Below, one piece after another: positions 5,811-16,426 of a stretch of DNA of 17,793 bases. The position numbers were made by a program, and so were the translations under genes. Source of the DNA: Hyphomicrobiales bacterium (GTDB taxonomy: Bacteria > Pseudomonadota > Alphaproteobacteria > Rhizobiales > Beijerinckiaceae); NCBI GenBank assembly GCA_025363375.1, contig JANYDZ010000234.1:1-17793 (forward strand). The letters run 5' to 3'. Within the stretch, counting starts at the first letter, position 1, and the number at the start of each line of letters is the position of its first letter. The notes under the pieces were generated by a model. It searched no databases. It was given only the letters and a program-made list of their open reading frames with translations, and was not told where the DNA came from.

Positions 5811-7272
5811 ACGCCCCTTCGTGCTGGTGGAAAAGGAGCGCGGCGCCATGCGGATCGTCGCGCTGGACTCCCTCGCCGCGCGGGCCGGGCTGGCCATCGG
5901 CATGGCGCTCGCCGAGGCGCGGGCGCTGCTGCCCCACATCGCCACGGCGGAAGCCAGCCGGGAAGCCGATGCCGCCGCCCTGCGCGCCTGCGCCGCAGCC
6001 TGCGAGATCTTCACACCGCTGGTGGCGCTGCGCGGCGAGGATGGCCTGATCCTCGACATCACCGGCTGCGCGCATCTTTTCGGCGGGGAGACCGGTCTTG
6101 GCGCCGGGGCGCACGGGCGCCTGCGTCGGCTGGGGCTGACGATACAGGGCGCCATCGCCGGCACGCCGGAGGCCGCGTGGGCTTTGGCGCGCCATCGGCA
6201 TGGCGCTATCACCGCGCCCGGCACGGAAGAAGCGCTCGCACGAACGCTGCCGATCGCGGCGCTGGATCAGGATATAGGAACGACAGTGGCGCTGAGCCGC
6301 GCGGGGTTCCGTACGCTGGGCGATCTTGCCGATCGGCCTTCGCATCTGCTTGCCGCGCGCTTTGGCGAGGGGCTGACGGCCACGCTTTGGCGCATTCTCG
6401 GGCGCGAGGATATCCGCATCACGCCGCTGCGCGCCCCGCCGGAGGCGATGGTGGAGAAGCGTTTTCCCGAACCGCTCTTAACCATGGAAAGCCTGCTTGG
6501 CGTTCTGGAGAAACTCGCGGGCGTCCTCATGACCATGCTGGAGAAGCGCGGCGCGGGCGGGCGCGTGTTCGAGGCGAGCTTCTTCCGGACCGACGGCATG
6601 GCGCGGCGTATCGCCCTTGAGACCGCGCAGGGCACGCGCGAGGCGCCACGCCTGATGCGCCTGATCCGGTTGAAAATCGAGGCGCTCGCCGATCCGCTCG
6701 ACCCCGGTTCCGGGTTCGATGCCCTGCGCCTTGCCGTCGTCCGCAGCGAACCGCTTCATGACGTGCAGCAGACCCTCGCGGGCGAGCGGGCCACGCAGGA
6801 CGAAGCGCGGGCGGTGGACGATCTCGTGGACCGGCTGGTGGCGCGCTTCGGACGCGGGAATACGCGCCGCTTCATCGCACGCGATACGCATGATCCGGCG
6901 CTGGCGGGCGGTACGGCGCCTTACCCTTCCCAAGCCGCCTCCGCGCCCTGGCCCAGGCCGGAGCCGGGGCAGCCTCCCTTGCGGCCGCTCACGCTTTTTA
7001 CGCATCCGCAATGGATCGAGGTGATGGCCGAGGTGCCGGACAGCCCTCCCTTGCGCTTCCGCTGGCGGCGCGTGCTGCACGAGGTGACGCGCGCGGAGGG
7101 CCCGGAGCGCATCGCCCCGGAATGGTGGCGCGAAGGCGCGCTTGCGCCTGCGATACGCGATTATTACCGCGTGGAGAACGCGCTGGGATATCGTTTCTGG
7201 ATCTTCCGCGAGGGGCTTTACGAGGATTCCAACGCCCGTCCGCGCTGGTTCCTGCACGGGCTTTTCGCATGA
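5650..7272 (+). CDS. imuB: ImuB, inactive Y-family polymerase-like hub of the mutasome
   Basis: The 540-residue protein has the ImuB signature RRYLALWFPFLSTDRARR at residues 27-44, where true Y-family polymerases carry catalytic acids. VALDSLAARAGLAIGMALAEARALLP follows, then LILDITGCAHLFGGE and a little-finger-like region. The C-terminal ImuB region includes RFRWRRVLHEV, GPERIAPEWW and the final LGYRFWIFREGLYED. ImuB is known as the non-catalytic adaptor that brings ImuA, DnaE2 and the beta clamp together at lesions. I chose ATG 5650: GGAATGGA lies just upstream and the conserved core begins 26 residues in. The open frame back to 5380 is read-through inside imuA and lacks ImuB-like residues. 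The stop overlaps the dnaE2 start (ATGA at 7269-7272), so the two are translationally coupled. Confidence 0.94.
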   Translation: MNNALQAASPAVESPATEFTPLQGIPRRYLALWFPFLSTDRARRQRSHDDRLDERPFVLVEKERGAMRIVALDSLAARAGLAIGMALAEARALLPHIATAEASREADAAALRACAAACEIFTPLVALRGEDGLILDITGCAHLFGGETGLGAGAHGRLRRLGLTIQGAIAGTPEAAWALARHRHGAITAPGTEEALARTLPIAALDQDIGTTVALSRAGFRTLGDLADRPSHLLAARFGEGLTATLWRILGREDIRITPLRAPPEAMVEKRFPEPLLTMESLLGVLEKLAGVLMTMLEKRGAGGRVFEASFFRTDGMARRIALETAQGTREAPRLMRLIRLKIEALADPLDPGSGFDALRLAVVRSEPLHDVQQTLAGERATQDEARAVDDLVDRLVARFGRGNTRRFIARDTHDPALAGGTAPYPSQAASAPWPRPEPGQPPLRPLTLFTHPQWIEVMAEVPDSPPLRFRWRRVLHEVTRAEGPERIAPEWWREGALAPAIRDYYRVENALGYRFWIFREGLYEDSNARPRWFLHGLFA

Positions 7273-10200
7273 AGTCCGTTGCCCCCTTCTACGCCGAACT
7301 CGTCGCCGCGACGAATTTCTCATTCCTGCGCGGCGCTTCGTCCGCCGTCGATCTCGTGCTGACGAGCATTCTGCTAGGTCAGGCCGGACTCGGCATCGCC
7401 GATCGAAACACGGTCGCCGGCGTGGTGCGCGCCTGGGGGGCATTGAAGGAATTGCGCGAGGGCGGCGTCTTGCCGCCCGTGAAGCAACGCGTAGGTTCCG
7501 GGCCGGGGGAATATCGCTTCGAGATCACGCCTCTCTCGCCGACGGAGGCGGAAGCCGAAGCCTTAGGCGCGCTCGCGCAGGCGCGGGCGAGAAACTTCAG
7601 GCTCGTCACCGGCGCGCGGCTCGCCTTTGCCGATGGGACGCCCGAGATTATCGCCTACCCCGAAAACCGCGCGGGCTGGGGGCGGCTCTGCCGGTTGCTC
7701 ACGACAGGCAACCGGCGCGCGCAAAAAGGCGAATGCCATCTCACGCTGGATGACCTGCTCAGCGATACGCGCGATCTCCTGCTGATCGTCATGCCGGCGC
7801 GCGACGCCACTCCACTCGCGGCCTTGCTGCCGCGCCTCCACGAGGCCGCGCCGGGCGCGACATGGCTTGGCGCGACCATGCCGCGCCGAGGCGATGACCG
7901 CCGCCGGCTGGCTGGACTGAAGGGGATCGCGGATCGGGCCAATGTGCCGCTTCTCGCCACCAACGACGCGCTCTACGCGGACCCGCGCCAGCGGGATGTG
8001 CAGGATATTCTCACCTGCATCCGCATGGGAAAAACGCTGGAAAGCGCCGGACGCCTGCTGGAGGCGAATGCCGAGCGGCACCTCAAGCGCCCCGCCGAGA
8101 TGGCGCATCTCTTCGCCGATTGTCCGGAGGCGATCGTGGAAACGCAGAACCTCCTCGCCCGCGTCGCCTTCGACCTTGGCCAGCTCACCTATGAATACCC
8201 CGACGAGCCGGTTCCACCCGGCAAGGACGCGCAGGAATGGCTTGAGGAACTCGCCTTTCGCCACGCCGCCACGCGCTACCCCGCGGGCCTGCCGGAAAAG
8301 GTGGAGCGTCTGCTCAACGCCGAACTCGCGCTGATCCGCAAGCTCGATTACGCGCGCTATTTCCTCACGGTTCATGACATCGTGCGGGTCGCGAACGACA
8401 AGGGCATCCTGTGTCAGGGGCGTGGTTCGGCGGCAAATTCCGCCGTCTGCTACGTGCTTGGCATCACCGCCGTGGACCCCGTCGAAGTCAACCTGCTCTT
8501 CGCGCGCTTCATCTCGGAGGAGCGCAAGGAGCCGCCGGATATCGATGTCGATTTCGAGCATGAGCGGCGCGAGGAGATCATCCAGCACATCTATTGGCGC
8601 TATGGACGCGAGCGCGCGGGCATCGTCGCCACCGTGATCCATTATCGCCCCAAAAGCGCGATCCGCGAGGTGGGCAAGGTGTTGGGTCTCTCCGAGGATG
8701 TCACCGCCGCGCTCTCGGGCACGCAATGGGGAAGCTGGGGCTCGGATATCGCCCGCGCTCAGGTGAAGCAGGCGGGGCTTGATCCGGACAACCCGGCAAT
8801 CGCTCGCGCCATAGGCTTCGCCAGGCGCCTGTTGGGGTTTCCACGGCATCTCTCGCAGCATGTCGGCGGCTTCGTGCTGACGCGCGGGCGGCTCGATGAA
8901 CTGGTGCCGATCGGCAATGCCGCCATGGCGGAGCGCACTTTCATCGAGTGGGACAAGGACGATATCGACACGCTGAAATTGATGAAGGTCGATGTGCTGG
9001 CGCTCGGCATGCTCACCTGCATCCGCAAGGCCTTTGAGTTGCTCAAGGATCACACGCGGCTTGAGTTGGGTCTCGCCGATGTGCCGCAGGACGACAAGCC
9101 CACCTATGACATGCTGTGCCGGGGCGATTCCATCGGCGTGTTTCAGGTGGAAAGCCGCGCGCAGATCAACATGCTGCCGCGTCTCAAACCGCGCGAATTC
9201 TACGATCTCGTCATTCAGGTGGCGATCGTTCGGCCGGGGCCGATCCAGGGCAACATGGTGCACCCTTATCTCAGGCGCCGTTCCGGCGTGGAAAAGACCA
9301 GCTTCCCTTCTCCCGCGCCCGAGCACGGCCCGCCGGATGAACTCCATCACGTGCTCGACAAGACCAGGGGCGTGCCTCTCTTCCAGGAGCAGGCGATGCG
9401 GCTTGCGATGGTGGCGGCGAAATTCACCGATGTCGAAGCGAACCAGCTTCGCCGGGCCATGGCGACCTTTCGCAATCTCGGCACGATCCATCAATTCGAG
9501 ACGATGATGGTCGAGCGCATGGTGGCGCGCGGCTACACCGGCGAATTCGCGCGGAATTGCTACAACCAGATCAAGGGGTTCGGCAGCTACGGTTTTCCGG
9601 AGAGCCACGCCGCCTCCTTCGCCAAGCTCGTCTATATTTCCTCCTGGCTCAAATGCCATTATCCGGTGGTTTTCGCAGCCGCCCTGCTGAATTCGCAACC
9701 GATGGGTTTTTACGCGCCGGCGCAGATCGTCCGCGACGCGCGCGAGCACGGCGTGGACGTTCGCCCCGTCGATGTGAACCTGAGCTACTGGGATAATACA
9801 TTGGAGCGGGACGAGGCCGGGCAACTCACATTGCGTCTCGGCTTCCGGCAGGCCGAGGGCATCCATGAGGCGGAAGCACAGCGGCTGGTGGCGGCGCGGC
9901 GCAACGGCTTTGCGACGGTGGAGGATGTGGCGCGGCGCTCCCGGCTTCATGGCCGCCCGATGCGCGCGCTGGCCGATGCCGATGCTTTCCGCTCGCTGAA
10001 CCTCGACCGGCGCGGCGCGCTCTGGGAGGTGCGGCGCCTGCCGGGGGATGACCCGCTGCCGCTCTTTGCCGCTATGGATGCGCATGAACTGGGCGAGGAG
10101 CCGGACGCCATGCTCCCCGAGATGACGCTCGGCGAACATGTCGCAACCGATTATCAGACGATGCGGCTCTCGCTCAAGGCGCACCCCATGGCGCTGTTGC

Positions 10201-10661
10201 GTCCGCTTTTCGTCCGCGATGGCGTGTGCTCGGCGGCTGAAACCGCCGCGCGCGCCGATGGCCGCTTCACCCGCATGGCCGGGCTGGTTCTGGTGCGCCA
10301 GCGACCCGGTAAGGGCAATGCGATCTTCATCACGCTGGAGGATGAAACAGGCATCGCCAATTGCGTTCTCTGGGCAAGGCAGTTCGAAAGCTTGCGTCGT
10401 CCGGTGATGGCGGCGCGGCTGATGCTGGTAGAGGGCCGCGTGCAGAAAAGCACGGAGGGCGTGGTGCATTTAATGGCGACCCATGTGATTGACCGTTCGG
10501 CTGCGCTCGACCATTTATGGGATGCGCACCGCTCCGGCCATGCGCTTACGAAATCGCTGCTCCCGCCGGCGGATGAAGGCGCGACACCCGGCGCGCCCGC
10601 TCCGCGCCACCGTCACCCCCGCGACGCCCGCATCCTGCCCAAAAGCCGGGATTTCCATTAA
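7269..10661 (+). CDS. dnaE2: DnaE2 (ImuC), error-prone DNA polymerase III alpha subunit
   Basis: The 1130-residue protein has the usual DnaE2 length. The N-terminal PHP domain starts YAELVAATNFSFLRGAS and ITDRN appears as IADRN. The catalytic palm has GRGSAANSAVCYVLGI, then PDIDVDFEHERREEI with Asp 424 and 426 as the likely metal ligands, and the third Asp in MKVDVLALGML (Asp 575). A helix-hairpin-helix region (GFATVEDVARRS) and an OB-fold domain from about residue 1000 (GLVLVRQRPGKGNAIFITLEDETG) follow. The protein ends in the basic tail HPRDARILPKSRDFH. It is the catalytic polymerase of SOS-induced mutagenic lesion bypass, with no proofreading domain. Its ATG overlaps the imuB stop. The frame upstream to 7011 is a shadow of imuB. 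Expression should follow the LexA box upstream of imuA. Confidence 0.96.
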   Translation: MKSVAPFYAELVAATNFSFLRGASSAVDLVLTSILLGQAGLGIADRNTVAGVVRAWGALKELREGGVLPPVKQRVGSGPGEYRFEITPLSPTEAEAEALGALAQARARNFRLVTGARLAFADGTPEIIAYPENRAGWGRLCRLLTTGNRRAQKGECHLTLDDLLSDTRDLLLIVMPARDATPLAALLPRLHEAAPGATWLGATMPRRGDDRRRLAGLKGIADRANVPLLATNDALYADPRQRDVQDILTCIRMGKTLESAGRLLEANAERHLKRPAEMAHLFADCPEAIVETQNLLARVAFDLGQLTYEYPDEPVPPGKDAQEWLEELAFRHAATRYPAGLPEKVERLLNAELALIRKLDYARYFLTVHDIVRVANDKGILCQGRGSAANSAVCYVLGITAVDPVEVNLLFARFISEERKEPPDIDVDFEHERREEIIQHIYWRYGRERAGIVATVIHYRPKSAIREVGKVLGLSEDVTAALSGTQWGSWGSDIARAQVKQAGLDPDNPAIARAIGFARRLLGFPRHLSQHVGGFVLTRGRLDELVPIGNAAMAERTFIEWDKDDIDTLKLMKVDVLALGMLTCIRKAFELLKDHTRLELGLADVPQDDKPTYDMLCRGDSIGVFQVESRAQINMLPRLKPREFYDLVIQVAIVRPGPIQGNMVHPYLRRRSGVEKTSFPSPAPEHGPPDELHHVLDKTRGVPLFQEQAMRLAMVAAKFTDVEANQLRRAMATFRNLGTIHQFETMMVERMVARGYTGEFARNCYNQIKGFGSYGFPESHAASFAKLVYISSWLKCHYPVVFAAALLNSQPMGFYAPAQIVRDAREHGVDVRPVDVNLSYWDNTLERDEAGQLTLRLGFRQAEGIHEAEAQRLVAARRNGFATVEDVARRSRLHGRPMRALADADAFRSLNLDRRGALWEVRRLPGDDPLPLFAAMDAHELGEEPDAMLPEMTLGEHVATDYQTMRLSLKAHPMALLRPLFVRDGVCSAAETAARADGRFTRMAGLVLVRQRPGKGNAIFITLEDETGIANCVLWARQFESLRRPVMAARLMLVEGRVQKSTEGVVHLMATHVIDRSAALDHLWDAHRSGHALTKSLLPPADEGATPGAPAPRHRHPRDARILPKSRDFH

Positions 10662-10711
10662 TCTGAACGACGTCGCGCCATCAAGGCTTTTCATCGGGTG
10701 AGCGGCGCCGG

Positions 10712-10735
10712 GCGCGGCGGGAAAGGTTGCCGCGC
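10712..10735. terminator. Candidate hairpin between convergent dnaE2 and the RTX remnant
   Basis: A 7-bp GC-rich stem (gcgcggc / gccgcgc) with a 10-nt loop lies about 50 nt after the dnaE2 stop. Neither strand has a T-run after it, so termination by this hairpin alone is doubtful. Confidence 0.3.
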
Positions 10736-10761
10736 AATGTTCGGTATTCCCGTGTTCGGCC

Positions 10762-11103
10762 TCAGAAAATAAAATCCCCCGCCGTGAGACTCGCCACCCC
10801 ATAGACCAGCGTGCGATCGCCGCCGAAGGTGACTTGCGTATTGTTGTTGGCGGTGGCGAAGGACAATGAAGCCATCGAAAACCCGCGTCCGGTAAAATCG
10901 ATCTTCGATCCCGCCGTCCAGCCGGAGATCTGGTCGAAACCCGAGCCCGCGACATCGTAGACGTAATGGTCGGCGCCGCCCTGGCTATAGATGATGTCGT
11001 CGCCGGTTCCCGCTCCCGCAAGTTCGGCGACGACATCGCCGACATTGTCGACGACATAGGTGTAGTCGCCGAGGCCGCCGATCATCGTGTCGGCAAGAGC
11101 GCT
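10762..11103 (-). pseudogene. 3' remnant of an RTX / hemolysin-type calcium-binding protein gene
   Basis: The frame encodes about 113 residues of RTX character: ALADTMIGGLGDYTYVVDN, VVAELAGAGTGDDIIYSQGGAD, YVYDVAGSGFDQISGW, and an ending resembling the C-terminal secretion region of type I-exported proteins (LVYGVASLTAGDFIF). The GGxGxD calcium-binding nonapeptides are degenerate. The similarity begins right after the acnA stop codon (11106-11108); the same frame continues into acnA but with meaningless residues. There is no sensible start codon apart from an ATG at 11085 and no repeat array, so the 5' part of the gene has been lost. It probably makes no functional protein, unless a short product is read through from acnA transcripts. 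Confidence 0.75.
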
Positions 11104-11105
11104 CC

Positions 11106-13829
<2,724 letters not shown>

Positions 13830-13946
13830 TGCGTGAGCCCCGTTTGGTGAGTGGCGTCCTGATGGATGGCCGGCTTATAGATATATTTCGCGCGGGCCGC
13901 TACACGGAAGAGGGCGCTTTGCCGCAATAGAGTCGAGCCCTTCAAT
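13830..13946. promoter_or_regulatory. Divergent acnA / ccmA promoter region
   Basis: This 117-nt spacer holds the only AT-rich patch nearby (cttatagatatattt at 13874-13888). On the minus strand it reads AAATATATCTATAAG and offers -10-like hexamers for acnA about 50 nt before its ATG. No clear -35 box or operator was found for either gene. Confidence 0.4.
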
Positions 13947-14579
13947 TTGCTCACGCACGCCTTTCCCGCTGACCTGAAACTCGACGTGCGCGGCCTCGCG
14001 CTCGCGCGGGGCGGCAGAGCCGTCCTCAAGGACGTGTCATTCACTGTTTGCGGCGGCGAGGCGCTGCTCGTAACCGGCCCCAACGGCGCGGGAAAATCGA
14101 CGCTTTTGCGGGCCCTGGCGGGGCTGCTGGCGCCGGCGTCGGGCGAAATCGCCCTGAGCGGCGGCGGGGCGCGCGAGGTCCCCGTCCAGGCCCATTACAT
14201 CGGCCATGCCGAGGCGATGAAGAGCGCCCTCAGCGCGCGTGAAAACCTTGCCTTCTGGGCGCAAATGCTGGGCGAGGGCGACGGTCTGGCGCCGCAAGCC
14301 GCGCTGGAGCGCTTTTCCCTGCCGCGCGTGGCGGATCTGCCGGTCGGCTGGCTCTCGGCCGGGCAGAAACGCCGCGTGGCGTTGGCGCGGCTGCTGGTGG
14401 CGCCGCGCCCGGTGTGGCTGCTTGACGAGCCCGCAACGGCGCTTGACGCCGCCGCGCTGGCTGGCTTCGCGCGGCTGATGAGCGGGCATCTGGCGGCGGG
14501 TGGCCTCATTGTCGCCGCCACCCACGCGCCATTGGGCCTTGCCGGCGCGCGCGAGTTGCGGCTGGAGGGCGCGCCATGA
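13947..14579 (+). CDS. ccmA: CcmA, heme exporter ATP-binding subunit (cytochrome c maturation)
   Basis: This is a 210-residue ABC ATPase. It has Walker A GPNGAGKST (44-52), signature LSAGQ (136-140) followed by KRRVALARLL, Walker B VWLLDEP (156-162) and the H-loop His 193 in ATHAP. The signature and the HYIGHAEAMKSALSARENLAFW stretch are characteristic of CcmA. CcmA powers the CcmABCD complex, which releases heme-loaded CcmE in the periplasm for attachment to c-type cytochromes. The frame begins at a TTG (13947), as no ATG precedes the conserved core; a GTG at 13986 is an alternative. Its stop overlaps the ccmB start (ATGA). Confidence 0.95.
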   Translation: MLTHAFPADLKLDVRGLALARGGRAVLKDVSFTVCGGEALLVTGPNGAGKSTLLRALAGLLAPASGEIALSGGGAREVPVQAHYIGHAEAMKSALSARENLAFWAQMLGEGDGLAPQAALERFSLPRVADLPVGWLSAGQKRRVALARLLVAPRPVWLLDEPATALDAAALAGFARLMSGHLAAGGLIVAATHAPLGLAGARELRLEGAP

Positions 14580-15244
14580 GTTCCGCGCTGCTGGCTCTGT
14601 TCCGACGGGAAATCCGTCTCGCGCGCCGCATCGGCGGCGGCGGCGCCATGGGCGTGGTGTTCTTCCTCATCATGGTGACCATCGTGCCCTTCGCCATCGG
14701 GCCGGACCTGAACCTGCTGGCGCGCATCGGCCCGGCAATCCTCTGGATCGCCGCGCTGCTGGCGACCCTGCTCGGACTCGACCGATTGTTTCAGGCGGAC
14801 CACGAGGATGGCTCGCTCGACCTGTTGCAAATGGCGGATTTACCGTTGGAACTGGTGGTGGCGGTGAAATGTCTCGCGCACTGGGCCGTCACCTGCCTGC
14901 CGCTGGTGGCGGCCGCGCCCGTCTTCGGCCTGATGCTGGCTTTGGAGGGGCCGGCGCTGGCCGGGGTCACGGCCTCGCTGCTGGTCGGCACGCCGGCGCT
15001 TGCCTTCATCGGCGCCATCGGCGCGGCGCTCACCGTCAGCCTGCGGCGCGGCGGGCTGCTGATGGCGATCCTGGTGCTGCCCTTCACCGTGCCGGTGCTG
15101 ATCTTCGGGGTATCCGCCGCCTCCGCCGCCGGCGGCGGCACGGTACCCTTTGCAACGCCGTTTCTGGTTTTGTGCGCCCTGACGCTGGCCAGCGCCGCGC
15201 TGGCGCCGTTCGCGGCCGCGGCGGCGTTGCGGGGCGGCGATTGA
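14576..15244 (+). CDS. ccmB: CcmB, heme exporter membrane subunit
   Basis: The 222-residue membrane protein has about six hydrophobic helices. The first follows an N-terminal FRREIRLARRIGGGG, and the family-typical loop GLDRLFQADHEDGSLDLLQM lies near residues 66-85. Length, topology and position directly after ccmA (4-nt overlap) identify it as the permease partner of CcmA in cytochrome c maturation. ccmC and ccmD normally follow in alphaproteobacteria. Here the next gene is on the opposite strand only 9 nt away, so the operon ends at ccmB and the remaining ccm genes must lie elsewhere. Confidence 0.94.
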   Translation: MSSALLALFRREIRLARRIGGGGAMGVVFFLIMVTIVPFAIGPDLNLLARIGPAILWIAALLATLLGLDRLFQADHEDGSLDLLQMADLPLELVVAVKCLAHWAVTCLPLVAAAPVFGLMLALEGPALAGVTASLLVGTPALAFIGAIGAALTVSLRRGGLLMAILVLPFTVPVLIFGVSAASAAGGGTVPFATPFLVLCALTLASAALAPFAAAAALRGGD

Positions 15245-15253
15245 AAACGCCGC

Positions 15254-16306
15254 TCAGCGCTTCTTGAACAACTCGTCGAACGTGCGCTGCGACGCCTTGA
15301 TCTGGTCGCCCGACAGCGCGTAGGGCAACACTTTCGCCGCGTTCAAGCGCGTCGCCACATCCGGTGGATTCGCCGTCACATCGGCGCGCGTGGGGATGCG
15401 CCCGGTCTTCGCCGCGAACGTCTGCGCCTCGCGGCTCAGCATGAAATTGGCGGCGAGCAGCGCCGCCTTGGGATGCGGCGCTTTGGAATTCACCGCCACC
15501 TGGCCGAAGAACAGGCCCACCGGGTCCATCGCCCAGAAGTCCGTCGGCGCGCCCGACAGCTTCATGTTGTTCGTCAGCATCGTGTAATTGTTGAGCGCCA
15601 CGGCATATTCGCCCGCCGCCACCGCGCGCGCCGCCGCCAGATGCCCGTCGAGCACCACTACCTTCAACGTCGAGACAATGTCCTCGATCAGCTTCCTGCC
15701 TTTCGCCTCGCCGTAATGGGCGAACATGGCGTTCATCCATTCATTGTCCGTGCCCTCGATCGCGACGCGGCCGACCCATTCCTTCTTGCCCAGAAAATCC
15801 TCGTAGGTCTTCGGCAGATCCTCTTTCCTGACGAGGTTCGTGTTGTAGGCGGGGGAATTGTAATTGGCGTAAACCCCGTACCAGCGCCGGTTCGGATCGC
15901 GCGCGGAGGCCATGACATTCTTCGCCTCCGGCGGATCAAATTGCGCCATCACCGCGTCGGGCAACTGGTTGGCGGTGGGCGTATTGATCATATCCCACGC
16001 CTGCTGGTTGGTGCGCGCTTCAATGGCGATCTTGCCCATCAGCGCGGCGTCTGCGGCGCGCTGGTAATTCACCTTGACGCCCGTCGCCTCCTCGAAAATT
16101 TTCCACAGCGGCAGGCCTTCCTGCTCGTTGGTGGAGGAATAGATGGTGACCTGCCCCTCGGCTTTGGCGGCGGCAAGCAGCTCGGGGATGATCCACGCGG
16201 GCGTGGCGGGCGCCTGCGCATTTGCGGGAGCCGCGACGAAGAGCGCCGATAGAGCCAAGCCTGTAATGGCGAGAGCCAAGCCTGTAATGGCGGCGGTGAG
16301 TTTCAT
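15254..16306 (-). CDS. Periplasmic extracellular solute-binding protein (Fe3+/AfuA-type ABC family)
   Basis: The 350-residue protein begins MKLTAAITGLALAITGLAL and has a Sec signal peptide ending ANAQA. The mature part contains LLAAAKAEGQVTIYSSTNEQE and IFEEATGVKVNYQRAADAALMGKI. YNTNLVRKEDLPKTYEDFL and NEWMNAMFAHYGEAKG come further on. This is the pattern of family 1 / iron(III)-type periplasmic binding proteins that deliver substrate to an ABC importer. The substrate is not readable: iron-binding tyrosine pairs were not placed with certainty, and related proteins bind organic anions. I chose ATG 16306 because GGGGA sits 6 nt before it; the ATG at 16312 has no spacing. No permease or ATPase gene is adjacent. 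The signal peptide contains a tandem 7-residue duplication, and the stop lies 9 nt from the convergent ccmB stop. Confidence 0.88.
   Translation of the reverse strand: MKLTAAITGLALAITGLALSALFVAAPANAQAPATPAWIIPELLAAAKAEGQVTIYSSTNEQEGLPLWKIFEEATGVKVNYQRAADAALMGKIAIEARTNQQAWDMINTPTANQLPDAVMAQFDPPEAKNVMASARDPNRRWYGVYANYNSPAYNTNLVRKEDLPKTYEDFLGKKEWVGRVAIEGTDNEWMNAMFAHYGEAKGRKLIEDIVSTLKVVVLDGHLAAARAVAAGEYAVALNNYTMLTNNMKLSGAPTDFWAMDPVGLFFGQVAVNSKAPHPKAALLAANFMLSREAQTFAAKTGRIPTRADVTANPPDVATRLNAAKVLPYALSGDQIKASQRTFDELFKKR
16251..16292. repeat. Perfect 21-bp tandem duplication within the signal peptide
   Basis: Positions 16251-16271 and 16272-16292 are identical 21-mers directly abutting each other. 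On the minus strand they are in frame and encode ITGLALA-ITGLALS in the hydrophobic core of the binding protein's signal peptide. A recent slippage event is the simplest origin. Confidence 0.95.
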
Positions 16307-16426
16307 GCGCATTCCCCGTGACGACGATCAAACCTGGTTTATTGACGATGAAGCGGCAGGCCCGTCAAGTCGGCCCTCCTTTGCTTGCGCCATGGACATT
16401 TTACCCGCCGCCCCCATATTGCGCCC

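Noticed and set aside
7011..7268. Upstream extension of the dnaE2 frame
   Set aside because: It overlaps the conserved ImuB C-terminus, and the ATGA junction at 7269 gives the exact family N-terminus of DnaE2.
7563..10469. 968-codon open frame antisense to dnaE2
   Set aside because: It mirrors the dnaE2 codons in GC-rich DNA, its residues are His/Arg-rich without any domain, and the sense strand carries every DnaE motif.
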